Position numbers and translations under genes: made by a program
DNA from: Siderastrea radians
Lineage: Eukaryota; Cnidaria; Anthozoa; Scleractinia; Rhizangiidae
Direction of reading: 5' to 3'
Assembly (NCBI GenBank): GCA_964017195.1
Contig: OZ024897.1
Span: 8,259,951 to 8,323,950 of the forward strand
Length of the DNA stretch: 64,000 nt
The notes under the pieces: generated by a model
The model's database searches: none
The model's input: the letters and a program-made list of their open reading frames with translations, nothing else
What the model was told of the DNA's origin: nothing
Shown here: positions 11,853 to 23,799 of the stretch, piece by piece
How the letters are laid out: each line of letters starts with the position of its first letter
How positions within the stretch are numbered: position 1 is the stretch's first letter

Positions 11853-14420
11853 GTAGTTAGACAAACAGGAAACTCTTAGGAGGAAAGCCATTGCACTTAG
11901 ATCATTTCAGGTCTAGGAAAAACAACTAAATCAATACCCTAAATTAGCTTCACAACAGTAGCAAGTGACATTAATCCGCATTCGTAACAGTAACTTCGTT
12001 TTTTCCCGTTTTTTATTTCACTATAAATGAAAGAGTTGGTTTACTCCCAACTAAGAACAGCTTAGGAATAAATTTCCCTTTTTTTTAGATTTTACAACCA
12101 ACATACCTGAAATTGCTTTAAAAGAATTGTTTTGAACATCCTTACCAAATAAGAAATTTTGTTACTCTCAAGAATCATTTTAGTTATTTATTTATTTATT
12201 TATTTATTTATCCATTATTTACTATTGTTATGATGATGGTGATGATGATGATGATGATTTTTGGAATTTGAAAAAAAAAACTATGGGTAGGAGAAACGAA
12301 TCTGTCTTTCTCCGATTTCTCGTGCTTTTGACTGCATTTTCTCGTCGGGTACTGCGTACAAAATAGGGCCATCTTTAATGCTGCTTTTTACCCTTAAAAT
12401 ATCGTCGTTTTCATGACTGGGAATTGGAGAGTGACCTAACTTAAACTAGGTTTTTGAGTGAAGTGTTTGTGCCGTTCTTTGTTTTAGTATTCTGGGTTTA
12501 AGTATTCCGTGATCATGTTTGTACATACAAGCATTTAATAGGAATTAACGAAGTCCACTCCCCGACACGTGACTTCCGTGAATCCATCGAAATACGGACT
12601 CGCTGGTACTCGCAAACTTCATTCAATCACAAAACCGTGTATTAGCAGTTGAAAATGGATGTGTTTAAAATACATTTATGACGGGAAAATGGTTAATTTT
12701 CTTGCCACCTGTACAAATGTGTGCAGGTCTCATGTCACTTGGCGTAAACATCCGTGCGTACGTGCACGTGCTACGTAGTATCGCACTCAAACAGATTTCG
12801 TCCAGTCACGTAGTCACTTCTAACAAATATCGTTGTCCGTCATGTAAAACTAAAAGCATTACTGGATCCTCGCTTGGCCACGATGAAGGAACGAGCGAGT
12901 TCTGCGAAGAAAGGTCGGACTTATGATGCCGATGGATATATACAGAGAGCAGGTTGTGTATGTTTTAAAACAGACAGCGAAAAGGAGGTTTGTTGTGCCG
13001 ATATTTTAATTTCAAAGAATCACGGCCGGAGTGTCGATCCGATGTTGCGTAACGTAATTTCTCTGCTCGTCATGCCGGTTGCACCTGGAAGCTTTTTCAG
13101 CTAATAACTGACTAATTTTTCCAAGCTGAAACTAGCTTGCACCTCCGTACTCAGGGTAACGAACGTGTAACGAGGTTTTTAATTTAATGATCACCAAATA
13201 ACCTACACGAGTAAACATACATGTGGACAACATGTCGATAACACTGAAGTTTCTTAAGAACTAAAATCAAGGAACGTTGAAGGCAGTGTAACTCTAACAA
13301 CATCCAGTAAAGATTTAACGTGTTCCCTTGGGTCGGTCCATTGAAGAGCATAACGACAGATGCGAAGATGGAGAGACACGGGTCTCGATCTCTTATCATT
13401 AAAAAAACGACAGTATTAGAAAAAGGCTAGAGTTAATCTGGACCACAGCATCAACTTCAAATTGAACGTTCTCTTTTTGCGATGATGCTAAACCGAAATG
13501 TTTCGAGCAGTTAATTCAAATCGATTCGAAAACAGGAAAGCTCAGAACTCAGAACTTTTTAAAGCATTGCATGTTCAAGTTCACAGAAATTAACTCGAGG
13601 AAGGCGGGAATTCACGCGATCTGTGGACCTCGCGTGAGTTTGTGATCACGCGGAAAGAATTAAAATGCTACTGCTAAGAACATCCCTATGAAAACTATGT
13701 GAAATCGATGTGAAGACTATGCGCATTTTTAGGGAGGAAAACTCTACCCTGTGAGAAAAAATTGTGGAATTGCAAGGCACTTTGAGACTGGAAAAAGTCG
13801 TGTTAAACAGCCTGTGAAAACAGCTCTTCTTATGTTATATAACACATATGAAATCAACATGATACGCTATTCAACATGAGGGTATTATTATATTGTACCG
13901 TGTTAAATTAAAAGGATCAATAGGGTTGTTACTAAAATGGCTGATGTCATAATGGATAGTAAGTAATGCAATAACAAGAAAACAAGTGATGGAAAAAGAA
14001 TTCAGACGATATAATAAACCTAAATCTATGCAATAATGAGAAAAAAAGGGTTAGGGTCAGGGTCCCTTTAACTCCGGCATTTTCTTCTTTCTTTCTTTCT
14101 TGCTTGCTTGCTTGCTTGCTTGCTTGCATTACTGACTTGCCTGTTAGTGGTTGCTGTGTTACTTGTGTCAGTTTAAACACCCAATCAGTAGTTTCATCAA
14201 GGGTTTCAAAACATGATGGAGGGCACTATTGTGAAATCCAGATGTACACTGCCTCACATTTTCAAAGTGCATCAGGGCATAAAATATTGATATGCATGCC
14301 AATGTTGTATTCATTTAGTGCCCATGGTTTATGAAAGTTTAGATTAATATTACCATAACGAGGGCCAATTAGACCACTTTCATGAAACTTTTTCTTAGGA
14401 AAATTTGTAAACGAAGTAGC
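11853..14420 (+). repeat. Tandem duplication unit 2 carrying Nudix exon 1 copy C
   Basis: Matches unit 1 from GACAAACAGGAAACTCTTAGG (11870) to TTCATGAAACTTTTTC (about 14395). The part downstream of the tetranucleotide tract (14127-14420) corresponds to 11476-11770 in unit 1. It lacks the foldback element and the long TTTC array. A TTAT/GAT microsatellite pair lies at 12181-12260. Confidence 0.85.
12883..12987 (+). CDS. NUDT3: DIPP/Nudix hydrolase, candidate first exon, copy C
   Basis: Thirty-five codons from ATG 12883 to a GT donor at 12988 (gtttgt). The peptide is MKERASSAKKGRTYDADGY followed by IQRAGCVCFKTDSEKE. It ends in phase 0 and joins exon 2 only 1.7 kb downstream, which makes it the nearest and perhaps most easily spliced of the three first exons. 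Frame, start and donor are all intact. Substitutions relative to copy B are conservative (Thr to Ile at 20, Leu to Val at 27). Confidence 0.78.
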
Positions 14421-14725
14421 ACCATTGCAATTGGAAAGCATTTGAAGTTGTAGTTGTGACAGCTTAGCATACAGGTCCACTGAAAAGTTATTACTGCTGG
14501 ATGTGCAATAATATTGCTACAGCTTTGATTTGAATGGTCAGAGTTTAATGCTTCTTTCACAGGTTTTTAAACAGTCTGGTTTATTTGTTCATTGTTTTAT
14601 AACTGATCTGATAACCTTTAAATGTGGCTGACTAATGCCTTTGTAGCCATTCTTGCTCACTGAAAAACATGAGTGCTTACCTGATGATTGACCCAATTCC
14701 ATTTTATTGTTTTTTAATTGATCAG

Positions 14726-14836
14726 GTTTTGTTGGTGACCAGCAACAGATTTCCTGATAAATGGATTGTACCAGCAGGAGGAGTGGAGGCTGGAGAAGAA
14801 TATCAAGATGCAGCTGTTCGAGAAGTGTTAGAAGAA
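14726..14836 (+). CDS. NUDT3: DIPP/Nudix hydrolase exon 2, most of the Nudix box
   Basis: Thirty-seven codons between an AG acceptor (14724-14725) and a canonical GTAAGT donor at 14837. They encode VLLVTSNRFPDKWIVPAGG and then VEAGEEYQDAAVREVLEE. Joined to exon 3 (AGV), this completes a perfect Nudix box of the form GX5EX7REUXEEXGU, spanning about residues 53-75 of the 175-aa spliced protein. The REVLEE core supplies the metal-binding glutamates. Enzymes of this family remove phosphates from diphosphoinositol polyphosphates and diadenosine polyphosphates, mostly in the cytosol. Both ends are phase 0. Sequence and intron positions agree with NUDT3/NUDT4-type genes rather than other Nudix families. 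Confidence 0.93.
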
Positions 14837-15503
14837 GTAAGTGGCTGCAAGTATTCATCTAAATTAAGGGATCCGAAGAGGCTCATTTTTAAATAACAGA
14901 GTAGGGGGGAGAATGGCTGAACTGTTATAGGCATTCAATCTCCCCCCCCCCTCAATGTACTCCTATATAAAAGTGATGGGGCTGTTTTGTGGGTGTGCAG
15001 GTTCAAAAAGGTTCCAATACTGAAAAGTAGATACAATTTTTCCTGTCAATTTTTTTTGTATGTACTTACAGTATAATCCTGATAACTTGAACCATTTAAG
15101 GTGAACCACATGTAAAACGTTTAGAGATATAAAGTTATTGGAAGTGTAAATGAAGATGAAAATGAGGTCAAATGCTTGTGATTTAATTTAACGAGAATTT
15201 CGAGGTGAAAGGCTTCAAGTTTTCGAGATTTCACTAATTTATGCTTTAGATATTTAGCACGACTTTACATGTCAACCAACACATTCCTTCATGCTCGTAA
15301 CCTGTCGTAATGTTTTGGCCTTCATGGACTGTGAAAACCTGTAGTTTCCAACTTTTTAAAATAGCTGCAATCAAAGTGTTTTGTATCTTTAATATTACCA
15401 GAACTTATTAAAAGCCACAAAAGTTGACGCTCATCCCAAGTCCACGTGTGGACCGTTTATTTCAAAATTTTATCATTATTGAGTAGTTCATACAAAGAAG
15501 AAA
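14837..15503. other. Intron sequence, no feature beyond a C run
   Basis: Nudix intron 2. A C run at 14941-14951 followed by AATGTACTCCTATATAA resembles one end of the G-tract-capped MITE family. Nothing else was recognised. Confidence 0.4.
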
Positions 15504-15506
15504 TGT

Positions 15507-15539
<33 letters not shown>

Positions 15540-16771
15540 CGGAAGGTCACTGGAAATTCCGAGGGGGAGGGGGGTTCAAAGGCAGAAATTTCCGAGGGGA
15601 GTGGGGGGTTCATAGGAAGCTCATTTTCCAGAGGGTGAAGAAACACGAAAAAATTGAAAACAACGCACGATTGATGCCAAGCACGAAGTAATACTTACGT
15701 ACGCCGTTTTGACCTTCAAAACTACGCAAATATGTTGACCGAAATGCCAAATTTTGCGACTTTGATTTGTATAAAATCTCGGTAGACCTGATTTGCACAT
15801 TCGCGTTTACGGAAAATTGCGTGTCTCCTTGGCCTTCGGTGAATATTGCACCGTTTTCAATCCTTTCAAAGGGAAAGTTTTTCGTTAAACACCAAAGTTG
15901 TTTAAACAAATACAAAAATGTTTTTATCGCGCAATCCAGCAAAGGGTTTTCAGCCGCTTTTCACCGGATATTATCGAGATAGAATTGTTGCGTTACATAA
16001 ACAGTGACGCTCATATTATTTGAAAAGGTCAGATTTCATGCGTTATGCGAATTTGATGCGTTTTTGAACTGAAACTAAAAGTTCAGCCTATATTAGCTAT
16101 TTCTTACAAATTCTTTTACAGTTGTCATTATCTTTGAGTTTCCATTTGACCTTCATTTAGCATTTCAATTTTAAACAAAGGATAAAGTGCGGGAAGACAG
16201 GTTCGATTTGTTATCCCTCCGTGCAATTTATTTTTAGACTCACGGTATGCAAATTCACTTGTGCATAATCCCAGGAAAAAAGCTGCTATTTTACTCTAAT
16301 TCTCTTTCGAACATCATAACCGTCGATTTTAAGTGTAATTTACATTCAGCAGTTTCGCATTTGACGGCAGGTTTGAGTGTGGAAAACACAAAATCGATTC
16401 TCAAAGTTTGGCTTCGTTGTTAATGTTTACGTCGCATTCGGAACGCAAATTATTCGCGGCAACCCTCGGCACCAACGTTAGTAGAACGTTAAAACACTCG
16501 GTTTAAACAAATTTTCGTGAAAAACATAGAACATTTCAAACCGGATAGCAAACATGAAAATAGTATAGAACAATAACAAAGCGTTATATGTTGAAAATGG
16601 ATGTTATAATAGTAACTGTTACAACAAAAACCATGTTCGCATAACGTGGAAATTCCTGGGGGGAGGGGGGGTCATCAAAGACCCCCTTGGAACGGAAATT
16701 CCGAAGGGGTGGGGGGATGCAAACCAAAAACCTTCCGTGGGAGGGGTATGGATATTTTCTGGAACCACACA
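15504..16771. mobile_element. TIR DNA element with GGTTCCAGAAAATATCC ends
   Basis: The left end TGTGTGGTTCCAGAAAATAT and the right end, its complement (ATATTTTCTGGAACCACACA), form inverted repeats of about 45 bp. G-rich or C-rich low-complexity sequence follows them inwards. The interior of about 1.1 kb has no recognisable transposase. A second, more diverged pair of the same ends lies at 50145-51131, and a single end near 54564-54585, so this is a dispersed family. No certain target-site duplication. Confidence 0.75.
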
Positions 16772-16920
16772 ATTACAACCCGTTAGGCAGCTGCTGACTT
16801 CCTGACCACTTTGATATGCTGACTCCCTGACCACTTCGATATCTGGAAATCTCCTACTGTATTTGACCCCTCATGATCAGCTCCCCTCTCACCAATCAGC
16901 ACAGTTTATTGACCTTTCAG

Positions 16921-17040
16921 ACTGAGCTATGGGATAGATTTCCCTACTGGTGTGAAAAGGATCATGGTTTTAGGGATTACTGTGCTCTGAAACAGACCAT
17001 GGAAGTTCATTCACTTAAATCTGTTACCTGGCTAATTAAG
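16921..17040 (+). other. Candidate 40-codon cassette exon between Nudix exons 2 and 3
   Basis: A 120-base open stretch lies between a good acceptor (gacctttcag) and a good donor (AAG|gtaaag). It is phase 0 on both sides and so compatible with exons 2 and 3. It would encode TELWDRFPYWCEKDHGFRDY and about 20 further residues. I do not recognise the peptide. If included, it would split the Nudix box between LEE and AGV and probably abolish activity. It may equally be chance or a piece of a repeat. Confidence 0.25.
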
Positions 17041-17335
17041 GTAAAGGTTCCAGCTCCATTCAGTGGGACATTGACTGCCATAAATTCCTAGGGTAGTGAT
17101 CCCTTACCCAGGAGTTTTAACTAATTGAATGTACCAATTAAATTAATGTAGCTGAATTGTATCAACAGTACATAGAATTTCATTTACCTCACAGCTTACA
17201 ACCTTTTTGGCCCATTATTGGCCTCATGTCAGTTTGCACACACAAAACTGAAATACCTCCTTGCAAACCTTTCTTTACTCAATTATGCCTTATTTTTATC
17301 CACAAAATCATAGTTTTACTATTTTTTCCTTATAG

Positions 17336-17380
17336 GCTGGGGTACAAGGAAAGATTGTACGATCTCTTGGAATGTTTCAG
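17336..17380 (+). CDS. NUDT3: DIPP/Nudix hydrolase exon 3
   Basis: Fifteen codons, AGVQGKIVRSLGMFQ, between acceptor tatag (ends 17335) and the GT donor at 17381; phase 0 on both sides. AGV completes the Nudix box, and the rest matches the family's AGVxGxLxRxLGxFE segment after the catalytic helix. The exon is short, but its sequence and phase leave little doubt. Confidence 0.92.
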
Positions 17381-18273
17381 GTATTTATTCACAAATTTTG
17401 CTGGCCTAAATACAAACATAGGCACGCAAAGCGTGCGTGAGCTATTTTGTAGCTGTCAATGAGAGGTACGGAAATGGTTATTGAATGAACGTACGTGTAC
17501 CGAGGTACACTACAGTGATGTTGATTATTTGAGTAGCGTTGAGCATTCAAAAAGTATTGGTTTTTAGACAGAGTTTACCTTATAAGGGGAGCTGTGTCCG
17601 ATATTGTGCAACCTCGTTCCCAGGGCTTCTTACAGGTTTGGGTGATCAAAGATCAGTGTTTGAGTTTATATTAGTGGTTTCGAATTCGTATGCGTCATTG
17701 TTCAATAGATGGTACGCTAATGCATACAAGTGTGGCTTCAAATTACGACAAAACAAGAAGAAAGTGAGATAAGATCTGTAAAATATCTGACAACAGTGTG
17801 AATATGGGACAAACAAAATAATACAAAACAGTCCTTTCTGAAGCTCATTCTTATGTTTCTCAGCAGCTCAATGGATTGAAATTTAATTTTGTGGCTTTCT
17901 AATGGAAAGAATATTTTTCCATGGACAAATATTTTGGATCTAGTAGGAAGCGTAACTTGTCACAAAAATTAATTCTGTAATGTTTGAACCAGAAGAGAAT
18001 AGCCGATCTTGAAAGCCACGTACGTCTTCTTCTTGCGTGACATCATGCTTGACGAACGTGGCAACTCCCGTATCCAGACAAATATAGAGATAAGCTCTGT
18101 TTTATTTTCCGCATTATTTCACACGGACTTACATTTTGGAACACACGGCTAAAATCGAGTAATAAGCGTGCCTTGTTAGAAAAGATCATGCCATTGTGTG
18201 ACTTGTGCAAGTTTTGCGTGACTAGTCACGTAGCAAACTGAAAAAAAAGCCAGAAACATCGCACGTGCTGACA
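17381..18273. other. Nudix intron 3, left part
   Basis: A solo repeat end (AACCTCGTTCCCAGGG near 17610) related to the element at 2947-4202 is present. No other feature was recognised. Confidence 0.4.
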
Positions 18274-18274
18274 T

Positions 18275-18848
18275 ACCGTGTGGTTGACTGTGGCACTAAT
18301 TTTTTCGGGATTCAAATTTTTATGATTTTCGCCGGGTTTTTTCACGATCCGCAAAGAAAGTTCCCGCGGAAAAAAGTAATTCCCGCAAAAATTTACTCCA
18401 TTGTCGAAATTTATATACAAACATCGCCTTTTACATGTCATGTAATATTACGCTGGTGCCCATTTACTTAAACCGTCTCCTTCGTTCAAAAATAAAACGA
18501 AATTAGAAGCAAAACATTCAGAAATAAAACGATGAAATTGCAGTCGGTACATTACAAGTATTAAGCTGTTAAAAGCTTAAGAAAAGGATCGTCTGGAGGT
18601 ACTCCATTGATTAACTGATTTAACGCGTTATACATCTGCATGTTGTTCACCTGCATTCGATTGTTTATACTCAAAAAACGAGAATGTTATAATTCCAGAT
18701 AGAAGGCGGCTTCCGGAAAATCGCAAAAATTAATTCCAAGGAAGAATAAACAGTTTCCCCAATCGCAAAAATTAGTCCTGCAAAACACACAAAAAAAATC
18801 ACCATTCACAAAATTTAACTCCCGCAAAAATATTGGTGCCACACGGTA
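18275..18848. mobile_element. MITE of about 574 bp with TACCGTGTGG inverted ends
   Basis: The left end TACCGTGTGG followed by GGCACTAATTTTTTCGGGA is mirrored at the right by TCCCGCAAAAATATTGGTGCC and CACACGGTA. Internal copies of CGCAAAAATTAATTCC-like sequence add sub-terminal repeats. No coding capacity. It is inserted in Nudix intron 3. Confidence 0.75.
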
Positions 18849-20924
18849 GTGGTCTCAGCTTCGCTGAAGCCAACAGTGGTTGTGTTTAGCGAATAAATTT
18901 TGTTTTGATGAGCGTTTTGATGTGAAAGTAAGATACAAAATTGGGTGAAAATAATATTAAGGGATGTTTTGTTATGTAAAGAGGGGGTAATGGGCAAAGG
19001 AATCGTTGGAATTTTAAATGAGCGAATTCGAGAATAATGGAGTGGTTGGCCTGTGTGGTAAACAACGTGAATTCTATCATGTGAAGTACACGTGATGAAC
19101 TCAAGGCCAAATTGTGCTTCAATAGGTCCGGGGGGGGGGGGGATTTTATCGCAGGGCCAGGCAGTCATGTGATAATGTTTAGTGTGGGTCGTTTCACGTG
19201 TAAAGAACGTGTTATGTTGATTGAGCGCGAGATCAGATTACCGTTTTGTGTAAACAAGTGGTGTTTTGTCACGTACAAACATGTGATGAGACAAAGTTCA
19301 ATGGTGAGTCACGAGGCTTTCATGAGACTGTCATAAGTTCGTTTTCGGCGCTTTTTATTGGCTTTTGTGGCAGCTAGAGTTGTGTAACCAAAGGGAGAAA
19401 CTCAAAAGGAAGCGGGGAATGAGTAAATTTATGCGTTTTTCGTAATCTGAAAAATGATAACCGATGTTTGTGTCTATAAAACTATGGAACGAATCTTGCG
19501 TAGAGCTGTTGCGTTTTTGTCTTCGTATTGGAGGTGATAATTGTTTTGATTTGATTTGATTGTCTGCTGATCTTTCTGCTCAAACTTTGTACAAACAATC
19601 CCGCTACCACCACGCAGCCTAACCAGAAACCCATTTCTCTAATAAGTCACCTCTAACTTTGCGCTTAGCAAGTCGCAGGTACGAGCAAATTTTATGCCAC
19701 CCATACAATCTTTTTCCTTGTCGACCTTGTGCCTTTGACAGACCTAGTGATCGAGTGGCATGGGCATTAATTTTAAAACCTACCAAAAGGTGCGAACAAT
19801 AATTCGTTTTAGTTTGAAATTCACGTTTTGCCCTTTTTATACCTTCAAACTATTTGCCATCTATTTGCCATCATTTACTATGGGACATCCCTGCACAGAA
19901 GTCATGTTATTTCTCACACTCTAAAGTTGAACCAGATAACTCAAAACGTAAGTTGTGCGCATGCGTACAAAGGATTATTTACTAGAACTCGCTTCCGCTC
20001 ACGTGTAAACCAGTTTTGTGCTGACGATTCGTTTTCTAAGAAAGTCTACCACAAGGAAGCCAGCCATTTCTATTTAATATATAAATACCCAACATCAAGC
20101 GAGTGAAATCCGGACACTTTCGTGGTGTCGCTTTGGTAGCAGAATTTTCCGTGCGTTCTCATCTGCATTTTTGTTCCGGCCCCGACAACTAGCCTTACGG
20201 TAAAATTCGACAGTCGTCGGGAATGCCGAACATGGTCCACCCAAAAACCAACCAACCAACCAACCAAAGATCCAACCTTCCCAGAAACTTGAGGCTGCAT
20301 GCCGACTATGAGGCTATTTTGTAGACAAAATAGCTCAAAAATAAGTGGCACAAAACACATGCACTTCTTGGTATTCTTACATACTCAGCAATGGAATTAT
20401 TTACGTTGCAGGTTTTGACTTTTTTGGAGGGATTATAAAGCTGGCCCATTTGGGTGCGGAAGCTAGAAGAGGGCACATAATTTTGAATTCATGCATTCAA
20501 TCCCCTATAAATAGAGACCATATAATAAAAAGCCTTTTAAGGAGACAGCACTTGGCAATGGATTTTTGGAAAAATTGGCATGAAGTTACATTTCTCTGGA
20601 TTTGGTAATGATGTTCAAAATGATTGTAAAATTATGCATGTTCAAATTAATTTTAAAAAAAATTTTGATTAACGTTCCAGGATGTTAGAAGGATTAACAT
20701 TTATCTGGAGAAAGCATCCAGGATATTTGGCCAAAAAGTTACAGGGGTGCAGAATGTATTTATTTTTATTTAACTGGTTATCAAAATATTTCGGACAAAA
20801 TTTAATACAGCTGTTCAGAAAGATGCAGCTATCCTTTCTCCTAAAGGTCAGGGCCTCAGATCAGGAAACGCCAGATCAATACCTTGTTACTAAAACTGTA
20901 ATTTGTTCCTTTGTAACCATTTAG
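18849..20924. other. Nudix intron 3, right part
   Basis: Contains a 14-base G run (about 19128-19141) and a short AACC microsatellite (about 20247-20268). Short open frames here show no recognisable product. No further feature. Confidence 0.4.
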
Positions 20925-21006
20925 AATGACATCAGCAGAACGAGAACGATGCTGTATGTTTTAATTGTAAATGAAGAGCTTGAAGTATGGCAGGACTCTG
21001 CTCAAG
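20925..21006 (+). CDS. NUDT3: DIPP/Nudix hydrolase exon 4
   Basis: Eighty-two bases (27 codons plus one base) between acceptor ttag (ends 20924) and donor gtcagt at 21007. They encode NDISRTRTMLYVLIVNEELE and then VWQDSAQ. This aligns with the family's NxERKHRTYVYVLIVTEVLEDWEDS strand-helix region. It leaves phase 1, and the split glycine or valine codon is completed by exon 5. Confidence 0.88.
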
Positions 21007-21529
21007 GTCAGTGTACAGAGCAACATTTATTTTCTATGGTGTTTATAACAGCTTAAAAGAGTCCTTCCGAAAGGAATAAAGCAAAAGGCAACACTACCCT
21101 CAAAATAATTTGGTTCATACGTCAGTGTACTTCATCCAGATATGAAGCACGCGGGAAGTTTGGAGAGCATGAGAGATGCGTAAGAGTTCTGTAGCTTCTA
21201 TGAGTGCGAGATTCCAAGTGCTTCACATCTCTATAAAGCACAGTTGACGTGTGAACCAATTGTTTTATAACATTTTCAATGCGGTAGTTGTGCAAAGAGA
21301 AATTTCCTCTGTTGCGCTTCAATGCATTGTTTATTTCGTCTCAGAAAAACGTTTCGCTACACTTCAACGATCTTGTCTCAGATTGGTCAAAAAAGTGACA
21401 TTTGAATTCATGCGTGTAAATAAAGTTTGCACCGTAATTCTTCCTGTAGGACTATACCCACCCAGACGATCATACCTCAACCACTTACAAAATGTTAATT
21501 AAGGCCTACAGGGGTACTATGTAACAGGG
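21007..21529. other. Nudix intron 4, left part
   Basis: No gene or defined repeat was recognised. Confidence 0.35.
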
Positions 21530-21735
21530 TCCCAGAGGGTTTTAGGGCTCCAGGGCTCCGGGCTAAAAAATGTAGGGCTCCAGGGCTCCAAGACGGAAAA
21601 ATTGGGGCTCTAGGGCTCCATAGCTGCCATCTAGGGCTCCATTTAGCTGAAGAATCAGCATTTTTGTCTGGGCTCCACGTAGAAAAAGGCTTGGGGCTCC
21701 GGGCTCCACGGCAAAAATTTCTAGGCTCCGAGGAT
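21530..21735. repeat. GGGCTCCA-rich degenerate minisatellite
   Basis: About a dozen copies of GGGCTCCA or close variants, separated by variable AT-rich spacers of 5-25 bases, all in the same orientation. Several occur as back-to-back pairs. Confidence 0.8.
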
Positions 21736-22089
21736 CCCCCTTTGAGACCCTGATGTATTCAAACACCCTCAAGAAACAGCCATGTGTTACTCAAAACAGT
21801 GATCACAAGTTCTATTCAATCCAATAACCAATATTAAGAGAATTCAAAGAAAATTTCTAACAATGACAGTTAATGAAACATGGAGGAAACCAATAGCAGT
21901 TTTGCTTGCAACATCAGTGGTAAGAAGGATGTGACATTGCAATCGCTAACATGGCAACCTTGAAATTCTCTGAATAGGCACTGATTTTAAGTGACCACCT
22001 GTATGTTGTTTGGAAATGTATATGCACGTGTCAGTAGACAGCTGAGAACTTGAAATCCTAGCCCTCTTTCAGACCCAACCCCTCGGAAA

Positions 22090-22647
22090 CATACCTGCCA
22101 ACCTTATAAAACCAGAAATAGGGACCCCTACTCCCCCTCAGCCCAGTCCTGGGTTGGTGCCCTGCCCCCAGTGCTGAACAGGGTCCAGGATGCTCCACGG
22201 TTTTTACATTAATTTTTAAAGATATTCAGTGCTTTCAATAAGCACCAACGGCTGACGAAAAGCTTCGGCTATCTCACTCAAAGAAATCGGCTACTTTCCC
22301 CCTAAATTGAAGTAATTACACGAAGTTTCTTTTAAAGCCCTTGTTGATATAGTCGGTTACCCAACTCAAACTGGCTGCCTATTTCTAATTTTATTGAAAC
22401 CCCTGGATATTGCCTGTACTGTACTGTTTTAGCATTAGAATTCTCAGGTGTTGGTCTCAAGTACTACATATATTGCACAAAATAATAGGATTTAGAAGAG
22501 TCAAGACCAATCTTTAACAACCCAGTTCCAAATTTTTACAGAAGAAAATGTATTTTCCTCTTGAAAATCAGAATTACCCGATTTTTTCAGGTTTTAAAAC
22601 TCAGAAATTGGGACAATTCCAATTAAATCGGGACAGTTAGCAGGTAT
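22090..22647. mobile_element. Short TIR element with CATACCTGCCAAC ends
   Basis: CATACCTGCCAAC at the left is mirrored by GTTAGCAGGTATG at the right. The sub-terminal ACCAGAAATAGGGAC and CAGAAATTGGGACAATTCC sequences are also partly mirrored. Non-coding, non-autonomous DNA transposon in Nudix intron 4. Confidence 0.65.
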
Positions 22648-22778
22648 GCGGAAGTCTGTCCCATTTTCAAGCCAAAAGCATAACAAAAAGATCTGTTCTG
22701 TTTAGGAAGGCTGCAAAAGTTATTCATTAAGTTCTCCTCAACCCGGTCTCTGTGCCCCCAGCTTAGGTTACGTCACTC

Positions 22779-23222
22779 CGGGGGGGGGGGGTTACTTCCT
22801 TATATACGCTATATAGGTATGTGCCGCCTGATAGGGTAGGTCTTTTGAGGTGCTCAGTCCTTAAATAGGGTATCCTTTTCGGTGTTTTTTTATATCGTGA
22901 TCCTTAGATGTTCCTAAATTGCAGTATCCACCTCAACGCGCAAAACGAAAAAGATATGGTCTGTTAAAACTGTACTACATGTTATAAAGTTTAACAAAGC
23001 GATTTTAAAAAGACGTTTATAGCTTGCGTTGGTGCTCCTCAACACCTAGTTACAGGTTATGAGTTATCTTGTTTCCCTTAAATAGGGTGCCATTTCTTGG
23101 TTTTTGGCCTTTAAAAGGGTATCAATTCTCGATTTTCTACCCTTAAATACGGTAAGGGTTTGAGAACCTCGGCGGCACACACCTATCCTAAATTGATGGG
23201 AGTACCCCCCCCCCCCCCCGGG
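22779..23222. mobile_element. G-tract-capped MITE in Nudix intron 4
   Basis: Begins CCGGGGGGGGGG followed by TTACTTCCTTATATACG. Ends GGGAGTACCCC plus a long C run and GGGCG. Internal units are of the CCTTAAATAGGGTATC type, the complement-style counterpart of the ACCCTGTTTAGGACA units in the copy at 6659. It ends about 50 bases before the exon-5 acceptor. Confidence 0.7.
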
Positions 23223-23273
23223 CGTCACTCATATTTCTTTTAAAATTTATGATAACTATTTTCTTGATTTCAG

Positions 23274-23458
23274 TTGGTCGAGAAAGAGGATGGTTTCCAA
23301 TTCATAAAGCCTGGACACTGCTTTCCCACAGACCTCATCAACAGTCTTATTTGCATCACGTTGTGAACTCAAAGTCAAAGTCAGACCAACTTAGACCCAT
23401 TCAACAGTCTTACTGGACCTCACAGAACAGGCAACAGAACAGGGTCCTCGATCTGTAA
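23274..23458 (+). CDS. NUDT3: DIPP/Nudix hydrolase exon 5, C-terminus and stop
   Basis: Begins after acceptor gatttcag (ends 23273) in phase 1 and ends at TAA 23456-23458. VGRERGWFPIHKAWTLLSHR matches the family's IGRKREWFKIEDAIKVLQYHKP segment, and HQQSYLHHV matches VQASYFETL. The remaining 40 residues are a divergent hydrophilic tail rich in Gln, Ser and Arg, as in vertebrate homologues. The five exons sum to 528 bases and 175 residues, beside about 170-180 in NUDT3/NUDT4. Confidence 0.9.
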
Positions 23459-23740
23459 AGCTCACCCTTAAAAAATTTCAATGCTATTTTGAAAAATTAA
23501 TGTTAACAACCGCAAAGAATAGAAAATGTTTGGGTACTTATAATATTGTCTAAAAAGGATGCAGTCATTTATTATATGGACAAGAGTATTTTAGTGGGAA
23601 ATAGACCACTCCTTAAGTTTATACAAAACTACATCCGGGACTCGAGTGGCGTAGTTTGCATATCCTCACTAGTGAAGATATTGATGACATCATTTCCTGC
23701 TTCTACACTGTTTTTTGTGCAAAAATACACTTGTCTATAT

Positions 23741-23746
23741 AATAAA
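23741..23746 (+). promoter_or_regulatory. Candidate polyadenylation signal of the Nudix gene
   Basis: AATAAA lies 283 bases after the Nudix stop codon. It is the first canonical signal I see downstream, but the 3' end is not otherwise supported. Confidence 0.4.
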
Positions 23747-23799
23747 AAGAAAATTACACAGTGGCTTGAAGATATAAATTTTATTTTCTCGTGGTAAAA

